Below are positions 1 to 6,546 of a stretch of DNA of 8,443 nucleotides, one piece after another (the stretch's first letter is position 1; every line of letters begins with the position of its first letter). The stretch spans positions 1-8,443 of the forward strand of contig SYNW01000060.1 of the NCBI GenBank assembly GCA_005805045.1. Reading direction: 5' to 3'. Made by a program: the position numbers and the translations under genes. The stretch comes from Actinomycetota bacterium. Its GTDB lineage: Bacteria > Actinomycetota > Acidimicrobiia > Acidimicrobiales > Ilumatobacteraceae. A model generated the notes under the pieces. The model worked only from the letters and a program-made list of their open reading frames with translations. It did not search any database and was not told the origin of the DNA.

Positions 1-969
1 AGCGACACAGACCACCAAGTAGAGCAGTCGGCTTTGGCACGGGGGATAGTCGGCGCGGTCGGCATTGATCCGCAAGCGGAGATCAGTTTTGTCGCGACGC
101 CAGTCAGTTCGATACCTGCGCAGGCGAAACTTGCGTTGGCCAACACACGAGGCATCGTCACAGATGTTGGTGGCGTGAAGTCTTCGGTAGTGAGCGCCGT
201 AAGCGACGCGCGATTTATCGGTGGTCACCCTATGGCGGGCAGCGAACTGGCCGGGCTCGATGGTGCGGATGATGCGTTGTTCGAGGGCGCGGTGTGGGTG
301 CTGACGCCATCGGCTGAGTCTTCGGATGCGAGTTTCGAAATTTTGGCAAAAATCATTCGCACGCTTGGCGCAGAAATTGTTGTGCTTGACGCCGAGCGTC
401 ACGATCGTTTGGTTGCTGTCGTTAGTCATTTGCCGCACCTGACCGCAGCAACATTGATGGGGCTGGCACATATCACGGCAGAAGAACATGTTGCCGTGCT
501 GCGGTTGGCGGCCGGTGGTTTTAGGGACATGACTCGTGTTGCATCGGGTCAGCCGCAAATCTGGGTCGACATCTGTCGCGAGAATCGGGCCGCAATTCTG
601 GACGCACTCGACGGCATGATTTCTGGTCTCACCGAGATGCGAGGAATCGTTGAAGCCCAAGACAACGCCGCATTGTTGTCGCGACTTTTGACGGCGCGTA
701 ATGCCCGCGCGAACCTGCCCGGTCGTGTGCACGAACTTATGGATGTGTGTGAAGTGCGAGTGCCGATACCAGATCGTTCGGGCGCGGCAGCCGAGATTTT
801 TACTCTTGCAGCCGATCTCGGTGTGAACATCGCAAACTTCGAGGTGTCGCACTCGGTCGAAGGTGATCGTGGAATTCTCGTGTTGATCATCGACAAGGCG
901 AGCGCCGAGATGTTTCGTGGCGGTCTGATGGCGCGCAGGTTTCGTCCGAGCATTCAAACCGTGGCATGA
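1..969 (+). CDS. tyrA: Prephenate dehydrogenase with C-terminal ACT domain, 5'-truncated by window edge
   Basis: Oxidative decarboxylation of prephenate (possibly arogenate) with NAD(P)+ in tyrosine biosynthesis, in the cytoplasm. Frame 1 is open from base 1, and the first residues (S-D-T-D) look like the end of Rossmann strand 2, so the gene starts upstream and the Gly-rich nucleotide loop is outside the window; 322 residues are visible. A TTG at 34 is not a credible start because conserved sequence precedes it. Family motifs seen: TDVGGVKS, then GGHPMAGSELAG at about residues 73-84, then the ERHDRLVAVVSHLPH block of the dehydrogenase domain. From about residue 250 to the end there is an ACT-type domain (RVPIPDRSGAAAEIF, then VNIANFEVSHS), the usual place for feedback sensing of an aromatic amino acid. 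The stop TGA overlaps the ATG of aroA by 4 bases, which implies translational coupling. NAD versus NADP and prephenate versus arogenate preference cannot be told here. Confidence 0.93.
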   Translation, partial: SDTDHQVEQSALARGIVGAVGIDPQAEISFVATPVSSIPAQAKLALANTRGIVTDVGGVKSSVVSAVSDARFIGGHPMAGSELAGLDGADDALFEGAVWVLTPSAESSDASFEILAKIIRTLGAEIVVLDAERHDRLVAVVSHLPHLTAATLMGLAHITAEEHVAVLRLAAGGFRDMTRVASGQPQIWVDICRENRAAILDALDGMISGLTEMRGIVEAQDNAALLSRLLTARNARANLPGRVHELMDVCEVRVPIPDRSGAAAEIFTLAADLGVNIANFEVSHSVEGDRGILVLIIDKASAEMFRGGLMARRFRPSIQTVA

Positions 970-2219
970 CCAGTCGGAGGGACGGGCAGTTAATTTCGGT
1001 TCCAGGCTCAAAATCGATTGCGAATCGTGCACTGATTTGTGCCGCGCTTGCCAACTCCGAGTCGGTGATTTCGAATTGTGCGCCAGGCGATGACACCGAG
1101 GCGATGATCGCAGCATTGCGAATTTTGGGTGTTGGTGTCGAGCGCGATGGTGCCTCTGTGAAAGTTGCTGGCAGGCTGGATCTCGAGAATGTCGATGAAG
1201 TGCGAGTTGATGCCAAGTTGGCTGGCACGACATCGCGATTTTTGACGGCACTGTGCAGTTTGCGAGCCGGTAGTTCGGTGATTGACGGCCAAGAGCCGCT
1301 TCGCAAGAGACCGATGCTTGAGTTGCATTCGGCGTTGCGCAGTCTTGGTGCCAAGATCGAACATCTCGGCGATGATGGTTGCCTACCAGTCAAGGTTTCG
1401 CGTGGTCGCGGTTGGCAGGCGAAAATTTCCTCAGGCGCCAACATCTCAAGTCAGTTCACGAGCGCGTTGATGATGATCGCGCCGTATTTGCCCTCTGGTT
1501 TGGAGATAGTTCTCGGCGACGAGATCGTCTCGCGTGGTTACATCGAGATGACCGTTGGTGTGATGCGAGCATTTGGTGCCCAAGCAGATTTCTCGGAAAA
1601 TCAAATTTGGGTCAGCCCGGGCGAGTATCGGGGCGCAACTTATGGCGTCGAGCCCGACGCCTCGGCGGCAAGTTATCCGTTGGGTGCCGTGGCGATCAGT
1701 GGTGGGTCGGTAACGATCAAGAACCTGTCGCGCAACAGTTTGCAGGGTGACGTCGAATTCATCGACTTGTTGGCACGCATGGGTTGCAAAGTCGCAGAAG
1801 TCGCAGAGGGTCTGCAGATTCAGCGTGAAAAGACCGAGGCACTGCGCGGTGTTCGAGTCGACATGTCGCAAATCAGCGATTGTGTGCCGACTCTGGCTGT
1901 CGTGGCGATGTTCGCCGATTCGCCAACTGAAATCAGCGGTGTGGGCTTCATTCGCAGCAAAGAAAGCGATCGGATCGGAGATCTTGCCGGCGAGCTGCGC
2001 AAACTGGGGGCGAATATCGTTGAAACGCGAGATGGCCTGCTGATTGACCCTGCACCATTGCACGCGGCCAACCTTGAGACGCACCACGACCATCGACTGG
2101 CGATGGCGTTCGCATTGATCCAGCATGAGGTGCACGGTGTTGTCGTGCGAGGTCCTGAAGTTGTGAGCAAGAGTTGGCCAGATTATTTTGGAGCGTTGAA
2201 GACGTTTTATAAATCGTGA
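966..2219 (+). CDS. aroA: 3-phosphoshikimate 1-carboxyvinyltransferase (EPSP synthase)
   Basis: Joins shikimate-3-phosphate and PEP to give EPSP, the sixth step of the shikimate pathway. The 417 residues are close to the family's usual ~430. Expected active-site blocks are all present: PGSKS (Lys16) and Arg21, LAGTTSRF at 85-92, EPLRKRPM at 110-117, SSQFTSAL at 161-168, ISDCVPT (Asp305, matching catalytic Asp313 of E. coli), RSKESDR (Lys332, Glu333, Arg336), HDHRLAM (His376, Arg377) and SKSWPDYF (Lys402). The LAG-T-x-x-RF form, in place of NAGTAMRP of E. coli, resembles actinobacterial enzymes; Phe92 sits where E. coli has Pro101. The ATG at 966 overlaps the tyrA stop by 4 bases and leaves the normal short N-terminus before PGSKS. 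A long antisense open frame at 1446-2375 is a shadow of this gene. Confidence 0.96.
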   Translation: MTSRRDGQLISVPGSKSIANRALICAALANSESVISNCAPGDDTEAMIAALRILGVGVERDGASVKVAGRLDLENVDEVRVDAKLAGTTSRFLTALCSLRAGSSVIDGQEPLRKRPMLELHSALRSLGAKIEHLGDDGCLPVKVSRGRGWQAKISSGANISSQFTSALMMIAPYLPSGLEIVLGDEIVSRGYIEMTVGVMRAFGAQADFSENQIWVSPGEYRGATYGVEPDASAASYPLGAVAISGGSVTIKNLSRNSLQGDVEFIDLLARMGCKVAEVAEGLQIQREKTEALRGVRVDMSQISDCVPTLAVVAMFADSPTEISGVGFIRSKESDRIGDLAGELRKLGANIVETRDGLLIDPAPLHAANLETHHDHRLAMAFALIQHEVHGVVVRGPEVVSKSWPDYFGALKTFYKS

Positions 2220-2263
2220 ACTAATATTTTGGCGAATAGTCGTCGTCGGCCGTCTTCGTGTTC

Positions 2264-2269
2264 TATAAT
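2264..2269 (+). promoter_or_regulatory. Candidate -10 box (TATAAT) for the phosphoribosyltransferase gene
   Basis: A perfect TATAAT lies in the 79-base gap after aroA, 29 bases before the TTG start. Transcription would begin near 2276, giving a leader of about 20-25 bases. No convincing TTGACA-like -35 box lies 16-18 bases upstream, so the promoter is inferred from the -10 alone. Read-through from aroA remains possible, as no terminator hairpin with a U tract is seen in the gap. Confidence 0.5.
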
Positions 2270-2283
2270 CGGTCTTTACGCCC

Positions 2284-2290
2284 AAAGGAG
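2284..2290 (+). promoter_or_regulatory. Ribosome binding site AAAGGAG deciding a TTG start
   Basis: AAAGGAG ends 8 bases before the TTG at 2299. The in-frame ATG at 2320 is 29 bases away, too far for this site, so the TTG is the better start. Confidence 0.75.
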
Positions 2291-2298
2291 TTTCGGTT

Positions 2299-2796
2299 TT
2301 GACACAAGTACGCGAGATCATGACATGGGAGTCGTTTGGTGTTGCAAGTCGCGAATTGGCGTTGAAAGTAGCCAAAGACGGTTACGAACCGGACATTATT
2401 TTGGCGATTGCGCGCGGTGGTTTGATGGCCGCAGGTGCCCTTGGCTACGCGCTCTCGGTGAAGAACACATACACGCTGAATGTTGAGTTCTATACGGGCG
2501 TCGACGAGAGATTGCCGATACCGATTGTTTTGCCGCCGGTGCCAAACTTGGTCGATCTCAAAGATTCGCGAATTTTGATTGTCGACGATGTCGCCGACAC
2601 GGGCCACACCTTGAAACTCGTCAACGACTTCTGTCATGGGCAAGTCAAAGAGTCGCGTATCGCCGTGCTCTACGAAAAGCCGCATTCGATCGTCAAATGT
2701 GAATATGTCTGGAAGACGACAGATGAATGGATCAACTTTCCGTGGAGCGACAAAGAACCAGTGGCCAAGCGCGAGTTCAATGTTCGCGACGCCTGA
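2299..2796 (+). CDS. Phosphoribosyltransferase, purine (hypoxanthine/xanthine-type) family
   Basis: A 165-residue type I phosphoribosyltransferase, which would convert a purine base and PRPP to the nucleotide (purine salvage, cytoplasm). The PRPP-binding signature VDDVADTGHTL is at residues 95-105, preceded by hydrophobic strand ILI; the pyrophosphate-loop segment IARGG is at 37-41. A C-terminal W-I-N-F-PW pattern (about residues 144-149) resembles the Hpt1/COG2236 group rather than the classic HPRT. The start is TTG, chosen because AAAGGAG lies 8 bases upstream. It follows aroA in the same direction but has its own candidate -10 box. The base specificity (hypoxanthine, xanthine, guanine) cannot be assigned. 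Its last codons lie 8 bases from the end of the convergent oxidoreductase gene. Confidence 0.85.
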   Translation: MTQVREIMTWESFGVASRELALKVAKDGYEPDIILAIARGGLMAAGALGYALSVKNTYTLNVEFYTGVDERLPIPIVLPPVPNLVDLKDSRILIVDDVADTGHTLKLVNDFCHGQVKESRIAVLYEKPHSIVKCEYVWKTTDEWINFPWSDKEPVAKREFNVRDA

Positions 2797-2804
2797 TATT
2801 TGAT

Positions 2805-4367
2805 TTATTGCGCCAAAATAGTTAGAGCGGCGTTTTTCCCGCTTGCGCCCCAAACTCCGGCACCCGGAAAGGTGGCGGCACCGGTCAGATACAAACCCTT
2901 TATCGGTGTTCGGTAACGGGTTAGTTCGGGTTGCGAATTAAGCAATGCCGCCAATGGACCGCCACTGAAGCTTGTGGCGTGACCCTTGGGCAAAAAGAAT
3001 TCAGATTCATAATGCGCGGGTGTCATGCATCGCCAGTCAGCGATCGAGTCGATGAAACCTGGTTCGACTAGTTGCGAATATTTGTCAAGCCATCGTCGAG
3101 GCTCAGTCTTTGTGGACCAACCGCCTAAAAATGAAAACGGAGTAAAGATCGCTTCGAGGCTGAAAACATGGTCTGTTGCGTTGGTCATCGAGGGGTCGAG
3201 CACCGATGGCAAGTTGACGAGCATCGCCGGTTGATCGAGAATTTCGCCGCGAGAGATCATCTCGAAGCCCTGATGTAATTCTGCTGTTGTTGGCGAAACG
3301 ATCATCGTCGCAGCCAATGGGTCGACACCTAGATCTGCGAATAGTTTCGCGTCTAGGTTTTGATACCGCGGCAGGGCGGTGATGCGGGCATCGATTTTTG
3401 ATTCGTAGCCCTCGTGGTGCGGTGTCGCTCGCCATTTGTCGACCATTGGTTTTGCGATCGCTGGCGGGTTTTTGAGCCATTTCAAAAAAGTGTCATGCGG
3501 ATTGCACGCCGATACCACGCAGTCGGCGAAAATTTCAGCGCCATCGCTGAGAGCGACACCGCGTACCTGGGATCCTTCACAAAGAATCTGGGCGACTCTC
3601 GTATTTGTCATCACGACGCCCGAATTTGATTCGATGCTGCGACGCAGTGAGATAGGCACCATTCCGCTGCCGCCGATTGGTCGGCCAACTTTAGAAACGT
3701 GGCGCATCGCGTAGGTGAGGGCGGCGAGGCCGGTGCCCGGTGTGTGCGGGGAAACACCCCAGACAGTCGGGCCCGTGACAAGGGCTGGTCCGATCAGTAA
3801 CTCTGACCTGAAATATTTATTCAGAACTTGTGCCGATGACATTTTGCTCCAGCGCAACATCGTGGTGACACCTTTTCCGCGACGAGCGACAACTTTGCCT
3901 ATTAGCGATCGCCGTGTTGGGGGCTGGCTGGCGGCATCGATGATCATTTCGGCAATCGGCATGGCATCGCGAAGGTAGGCACGATAACCATCTGCCTCGT
4001 CGCCGAAAAAGTGTTTGATTACGTCGATTGTCTGTTTTTTGTCGCGAAAGTGTGGCCAGATACGGCGATCGGTCCATGAGGTTGCGAGTTGTGTCGGGTC
4101 AACGTCGAGGTATCTGAGACCGTGTTTGGCAAGTTCGAGATCTTCGCTGACGCCGGTGGTACGAAAAGTCAGGTGATCGCAATTACAAATATTGACCGTT
4201 ACACCCGAGAATGTCTCGCTTGAAGCCGTGCCACCGACTTCATTGCGTGCTTCAATGACCAAGACTCGCTGACCAGCCTTGGCGAGATAAGCAGCACAGA
4301 CGAGACCGTTGTGTCCACCGCCAACGATGATTGAATCAAATCGCTTTGAAATGTCGGCTGTTGCCAC
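2805..4367 (-). CDS. FAD-dependent oxidoreductase, phytoene dehydrogenase-like (PYROXD2-type)
   Basis: A 520-residue flavoprotein of the amine oxidase/phytoene-desaturase superfamily (COG1233). The N-terminal FAD-binding Rossmann fold is clear: IIVGGGHNGLVCAAYLA from residue 13, then strand 2 ending in Glu39 (VLVIEAR), then the EVGGTASSE motif at 43-51. The C-terminal FAD-contact block is LYLTGAATFPGAGVWGASG at about 492-510, followed by KNAA. The length and the GAxTxPGxGVxGxxGxNAA pattern match uncharacterised PYROXD2-like oxidoreductases more than carotenoid desaturases, and no carotenoid genes are nearby, so the substrate is unknown. The start is GTG at 4367; an in-frame TAG lies just upstream, so no earlier start exists, although the ribosome site is weak. 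It is divergent from the creatininase-family gene with only 33 bases between starts. Confidence 0.88.
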   Translation of the reverse strand: MATADISKRFDSIIVGGGHNGLVCAAYLAKAGQRVLVIEARNEVGGTASSETFSGVTVNICNCDHLTFRTTGVSEDLELAKHGLRYLDVDPTQLATSWTDRRIWPHFRDKKQTIDVIKHFFGDEADGYRAYLRDAMPIAEMIIDAASQPPTRRSLIGKVVARRGKGVTTMLRWSKMSSAQVLNKYFRSELLIGPALVTGPTVWGVSPHTPGTGLAALTYAMRHVSKVGRPIGGSGMVPISLRRSIESNSGVVMTNTRVAQILCEGSQVRGVALSDGAEIFADCVVSACNPHDTFLKWLKNPPAIAKPMVDKWRATPHHEGYESKIDARITALPRYQNLDAKLFADLGVDPLAATMIVSPTTAELHQGFEMISRGEILDQPAMLVNLPSVLDPSMTNATDHVFSLEAIFTPFSFLGGWSTKTEPRRWLDKYSQLVEPGFIDSIADWRCMTPAHYESEFFLPKGHATSFSGGPLAALLNSQPELTRYRTPIKGLYLTGAATFPGAGVWGASGKNAALTILAQ

Positions 4368-4371
4368 GCTC

Positions 4372-4377
4372 TATATT
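4372..4377 (+). promoter_or_regulatory. Weak candidate -10 box (TATATT) in the divergent gap
   Basis: TATATT sits in the 33-base gap between the oxidoreductase and creatininase-family starts and would place a transcript start near 4384, about 17 bases before the ATG at 4401. The nearest -35-like element, TTGAAA at 4346-4351, is 20 bases upstream, too far for a good sigma-70-type promoter. No clear promoter was found for the minus strand. Confidence 0.25.
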
Positions 4378-4400
4378 GCCACTTGGGTAGGGTATTTGTC

Positions 4401-5180
4401 ATGTCAAATTCGATTCGTCGCCTTGGCGATCTGCGTGGCCCCGATGTCGTGAACAAGATCACTTCACGGTCAATTTTTGTGCAGCCACTTGGCGCCATCG
4501 AGCAGCATGGTCCGCATTTACCGTTGAACACCGATGAGGTTGTTGCGACCGCTGTGGCCGAAGCCACTGTTGCTCGGGTGGGTGAGAGTCTCGATGTTTG
4601 GTTGTTGCCCTCATTGACGTATACGAAGTCGAACGAGCATGCTTGGGCGCCGGGCACGATTTGGTTGTCGGCGACGACAATGTTGAGCGTTTTAGACGAC
4701 ATCGGCAGGTGCGTTGCGCGCACGAATGGTCAAAAGCTCGTCTTTCTGAACGGTCACGGTGGCAACTCAGCGTTGTTGAATGTGGTCAACCGCGAATTGC
4801 GCCTTAATTATGGTTTGCAAACTTTCACCGCACATCCGTCGATGCCCCCAGATCAAGGTGGCGCATCGGCGCAAAGTGAACTCGGTATGGGGATTCATGG
4901 TGGGACGGACGAAACCTCGTTGATGTTGCATCTGCGGCCCGACCTTGTCGATATGTCGAAAGCCGTGCGCCGTGTACCCGAAAAAATCGCACTGAATAAA
5001 CATGTGCGCTTCGGTGGCGCCGTCAGTTTCGGTTGGCTTTCGAACGATTTTTTCGTCGAAGGCCATATCGGCGACCCGACGCTGGCTACCGCTGAACTTG
5101 GCGCTCGAATGTTCGCATCTGCAGTAACAAACTTTTCCGAAGCCCTCGCCGAAGTCTCAACTTTCAACTTCGGCAGATAA
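4401..5180 (+). CDS. Creatininase-family amidohydrolase
   Basis: A 259-residue member of the creatininase family of metal-dependent amide/C-N hydrolases, about the length of authentic creatininases. Seen: GAIEQHGPHLPLNTD at 31-45, with the usual metal ligands Glu34, His36 and Asp45; SNEHAWAPGT at 77-86; NGHGGN at 117-122 with His119; HGGTDETSLML at 166-176, with Glu171 in the conserved ETS; and GDPTLAT near the C-terminus. The family includes creatininase, the archaeal pyrimidine deformylase ArfB and mycofactocin MftE. Creatininase proper has GHYEN where this has GHGGN, and no other mycofactocin gene is nearby, so neither role is assigned. The ATG at 4401 is preferred over an in-frame TTG at 4383 because GTAGGG lies 8 bases before it and the family begins close to this point. 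It is divergent from the FAD oxidoreductase, which may share its pathway or control. A strong hairpin follows the stop. Confidence 0.88.
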   Translation: MSNSIRRLGDLRGPDVVNKITSRSIFVQPLGAIEQHGPHLPLNTDEVVATAVAEATVARVGESLDVWLLPSLTYTKSNEHAWAPGTIWLSATTMLSVLDDIGRCVARTNGQKLVFLNGHGGNSALLNVVNRELRLNYGLQTFTAHPSMPPDQGGASAQSELGMGIHGGTDETSLMLHLRPDLVDMSKAVRRVPEKIALNKHVRFGGAVSFGWLSNDFFVEGHIGDPTLATAELGARMFASAVTNFSEALAEVSTFNFGR

Positions 5181-5201
5181 TTTTTAAGCCGATAAATGAC
5201 T

Positions 5202-5227
5202 CTCGGGGGGCGCGAACGCCCCCCGAG
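5202..5227. terminator. Strong hairpin between convergent genes, probable bidirectional terminator
   Basis: Perfect 11-bp inverted repeat: left arm CTCGGGGGGCG (5202-5212), loop CGAA, right arm CGCCCCCCGAG (5217-5227). It lies 21 bases after the creatininase-family stop and 24 bases after the stop of the convergent binding-protein gene, so it can serve both. Neither side has a long T tract (only a short TTTCT about 7 bases on for the plus strand), which is common for actinobacterial terminators. On the minus strand the loop reads TTCG. Confidence 0.8.
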
Positions 5228-5251
5228 GAATCAGTTTCTAACTATTGATCG

Positions 5252-6442
5252 TTATGGCAATGTAATTGACGGATCAATAAATTCGTTGGTGACAATGTCA
5301 GCAGCGGTCAAGCCGTCCTGCATCTTTGCGCCAATCTTGGTGTACACCGGCACCGCAGTGGCAATGAATGCTGTCACGCGATCCAAGTCAAAGCTACCCA
5401 AAGTTCCGTCTGGGCTATTTGCAATGAGTTTGTTAGCGAGACCGAGTTCAACTGCTGCTGCAGCCTGACCAGCGTCATACAACCAACCATTGTTGTACTG
5501 AGCAACAAGGTCGAGGATCAGCGCGTTAGCGCGAGCCGGATCTGTCACGTAGTCAACCTGTGACTGCTGGATCATTGGTACAAGCAGCTTCAAGCAGTCG
5601 CCATTCGCGGCGATTGTTTCAGGCAAGCCACCAAGAGATTGGGCATATGCCGTCCAACCCGCGTCGTGAACTGTCTGATACGCAACGGGTTTTGCCCAGT
5701 CTGTGAGCACGTTCTCGTAGTAGTAAGGCTCGGAAGTCGCGAAACCCTGCTGTGCGGCCTTGCCGCCGTCAGCTACGAAGTTGGCAGGACTGCCGTCGTA
5801 ACTTCCGTCGACTTGCTTTGCATCAAGGATGCCGTTTGCCGTGAAGTACTCCATGTAAGCCGCGCCACCGAAGTAACGAACCTTTGCGCCAGTTGCCTTG
5901 AGATCGGCAATTACTTTGACGTTCGGATATGTTGCCGGGTCCCACATAATGATCTGCGGATTGATGTTGAACGGAGCCACAACGGTCATCGTTGGGAATT
6001 CGCCCGAATCTTGCACTGCACCGTCGGTGCTGACGAAGCCCAAGAAAATTTCTGGATCTTGGTACATCAACGATGTTGGTGAACTGAAACCTACAGCGGG
6101 TCCACCGGCACGAACTTGAATCTTGACGCCAGTATCAGCGCCCTTAGATACGAGTGGTCCAGTTACTCGAACGCCTGCAGCGTCAACTTCGTAACCTTCG
6201 CCGACCATGTTGTACAAGAATCCGTGTTCAGACTCTGGGTTCCAGTCAGTCTGGAAGGTGATTGTGTCGGGGCAAATACCAGCAAGTGAAACGGCATCTG
6301 TGGTCGTCTCTTCTGCTGGCGCAGCCTCTTCTTCTGTTGCTTCTTCTGTTGCTTCTTCAGTTGCTGTGTCGTCATCACTACCGCAAGCGGCAAGTGTGAC
6401 CAAGCACAATGCACTGAAAAGTGCAGTTGCTTTTCTTCTCAT
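5252..6442 (-). CDS. ABC transporter substrate-binding lipoprotein, NMT1/SsuA-like
   Basis: A 396-residue extracellular binding protein that would deliver a ligand to the permease encoded upstream. The signal peptide has a basic start (MRRK), a hydrophobic core and the lipobox LAAC with lipidated Cys20. Residues 21-50 form a Thr/Glu/Ala/Asp-rich linker with an ATEE repeat. The mature domain begins near Cys57 with TITFQTDWNPESEHGFLYN, the pattern of NMT1/THI5-like, SsuA-like proteins that bind pyrimidines, sulfonates, nitrate and similar small molecules. Only two cysteines, Cys57 and Cys283, are in the mature part and could pair. The ATG has AGGAG 6 bases upstream. It is the last gene of the minus-strand operon, 104 bases after the permease, so it may also have its own promoter, as binding proteins are usually needed in excess. 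The ligand is not predictable by eye. Confidence 0.9.
   Translation of the reverse strand: MRRKATALFSALCLVTLAACGSDDDTATEEATEEATEEEAAPAEETTTDAVSLAGICPDTITFQTDWNPESEHGFLYNMVGEGYEVDAAGVRVTGPLVSKGADTGVKIQVRAGGPAVGFSSPTSLMYQDPEIFLGFVSTDGAVQDSGEFPTMTVVAPFNINPQIIMWDPATYPNVKVIADLKATGAKVRYFGGAAYMEYFTANGILDAKQVDGSYDGSPANFVADGGKAAQQGFATSEPYYYENVLTDWAKPVAYQTVHDAGWTAYAQSLGGLPETIAANGDCLKLLVPMIQQSQVDYVTDPARANALILDLVAQYNNGWLYDAGQAAAAVELGLANKLIANSPDGTLGSFDLDRVTAFIATAVPVYTKIGAKMQDGLTAADIVTNEFIDPSITLP
6331..6366 (-). repeat. Three tandem copies of a 12-base unit coding for the ATEE linker
   Basis: On the plus strand CTTCTGTTGCTT occurs twice in a row (6331-6354), followed by a third copy with two changes (6355-6366). 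It codes on the minus strand for the repeated Ala-Thr-Glu-Glu just after the lipidated cysteine. Such in-frame repeats can gain or lose units by slippage without disturbing the folded domain. Confidence 0.85.
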
Positions 6443-6448
6443 TTGTTT

Positions 6449-6453
6449 CTCCT
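6449..6453 (-). promoter_or_regulatory. Ribosome binding site AGGAG of the binding-protein gene
   Basis: Minus-strand AGGAG with a 6-base spacing to the ATG at 6442; it is the strongest such site in the minus-strand operon. Confidence 0.75.
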
Positions 6454-6534
6454 GTTGTTGTCTGGGGCTGGATTAAATTACCTTCAAGTATCTATTACTT
6501 TCACTTACGTTGCCTAACTTATCATTTTATTTTT

Positions 6535-6540
6535 TGTCAA
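6535..6540 (-). promoter_or_regulatory. Candidate -35 box (TTGACA) before the binding-protein gene
   Basis: A perfect minus-strand TTGACA lies just after the permease stop in the AT-rich 104-base gap (6443-6546). The hexamer 17 bases on is TTAGGC, a poor -10; other TA-rich hexamers are badly spaced. An internal promoter boosting the binding protein is therefore plausible but unproven. No riboswitch-like fold was recognised in the gap. Confidence 0.3.
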
Positions 6541-6546
6541 AGGTCG

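Noticed and set aside
34..36. TTG as the start of prephenate dehydrogenase
   Set aside because: The frame is open to base 1 and the residues before it fit the Rossmann fold, so the gene is truncated by the window edge rather than starting here.
1446..2375. 309-codon open frame on the minus strand
   Set aside because: It lies almost wholly antisense to aroA, whose plus-strand motifs are unmistakable, and its translation shows no recognisable domain. It is a by-product of codon composition.
2805..4367. Carotenoid phytoene desaturase (crtI)
   Set aside because: The family fold matches, but the C-terminal pattern fits PYROXD2-like oxidoreductases better, and no crtB, crtE or other carotenoid gene is adjacent.
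4383..4400. TTG start giving the creatininase-family protein six more residues
   Set aside because: The ATG at 4401 has a GTAGGG site 8 bases upstream, and that site would lie inside the coding region if the TTG were used.
4199..4723. 174-codon minus-strand open frame across the divergent gap
   Set aside because: It overlaps the start regions of both the oxidoreductase and the creatininase-family gene in other frames, and has low-complexity, non-family sequence.
4401..5180. Mycofactocin peptidase mftE
   Set aside because: Only family-level similarity is visible, and no mycofactocin precursor, radical SAM maturase or chaperone gene is in the window.
5639..6082. 147-codon plus-strand open frame
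   Set aside because: It is antisense to the binding-protein gene and has no domain signature or good ribosome binding site.
6443..6546. Possible thiamine-pyrophosphate or other riboswitch before the binding-protein gene
   Set aside because: No conserved riboswitch core or strong stem set could be seen in the AT-rich gap; a leader for the operon would lie to the right of the window.
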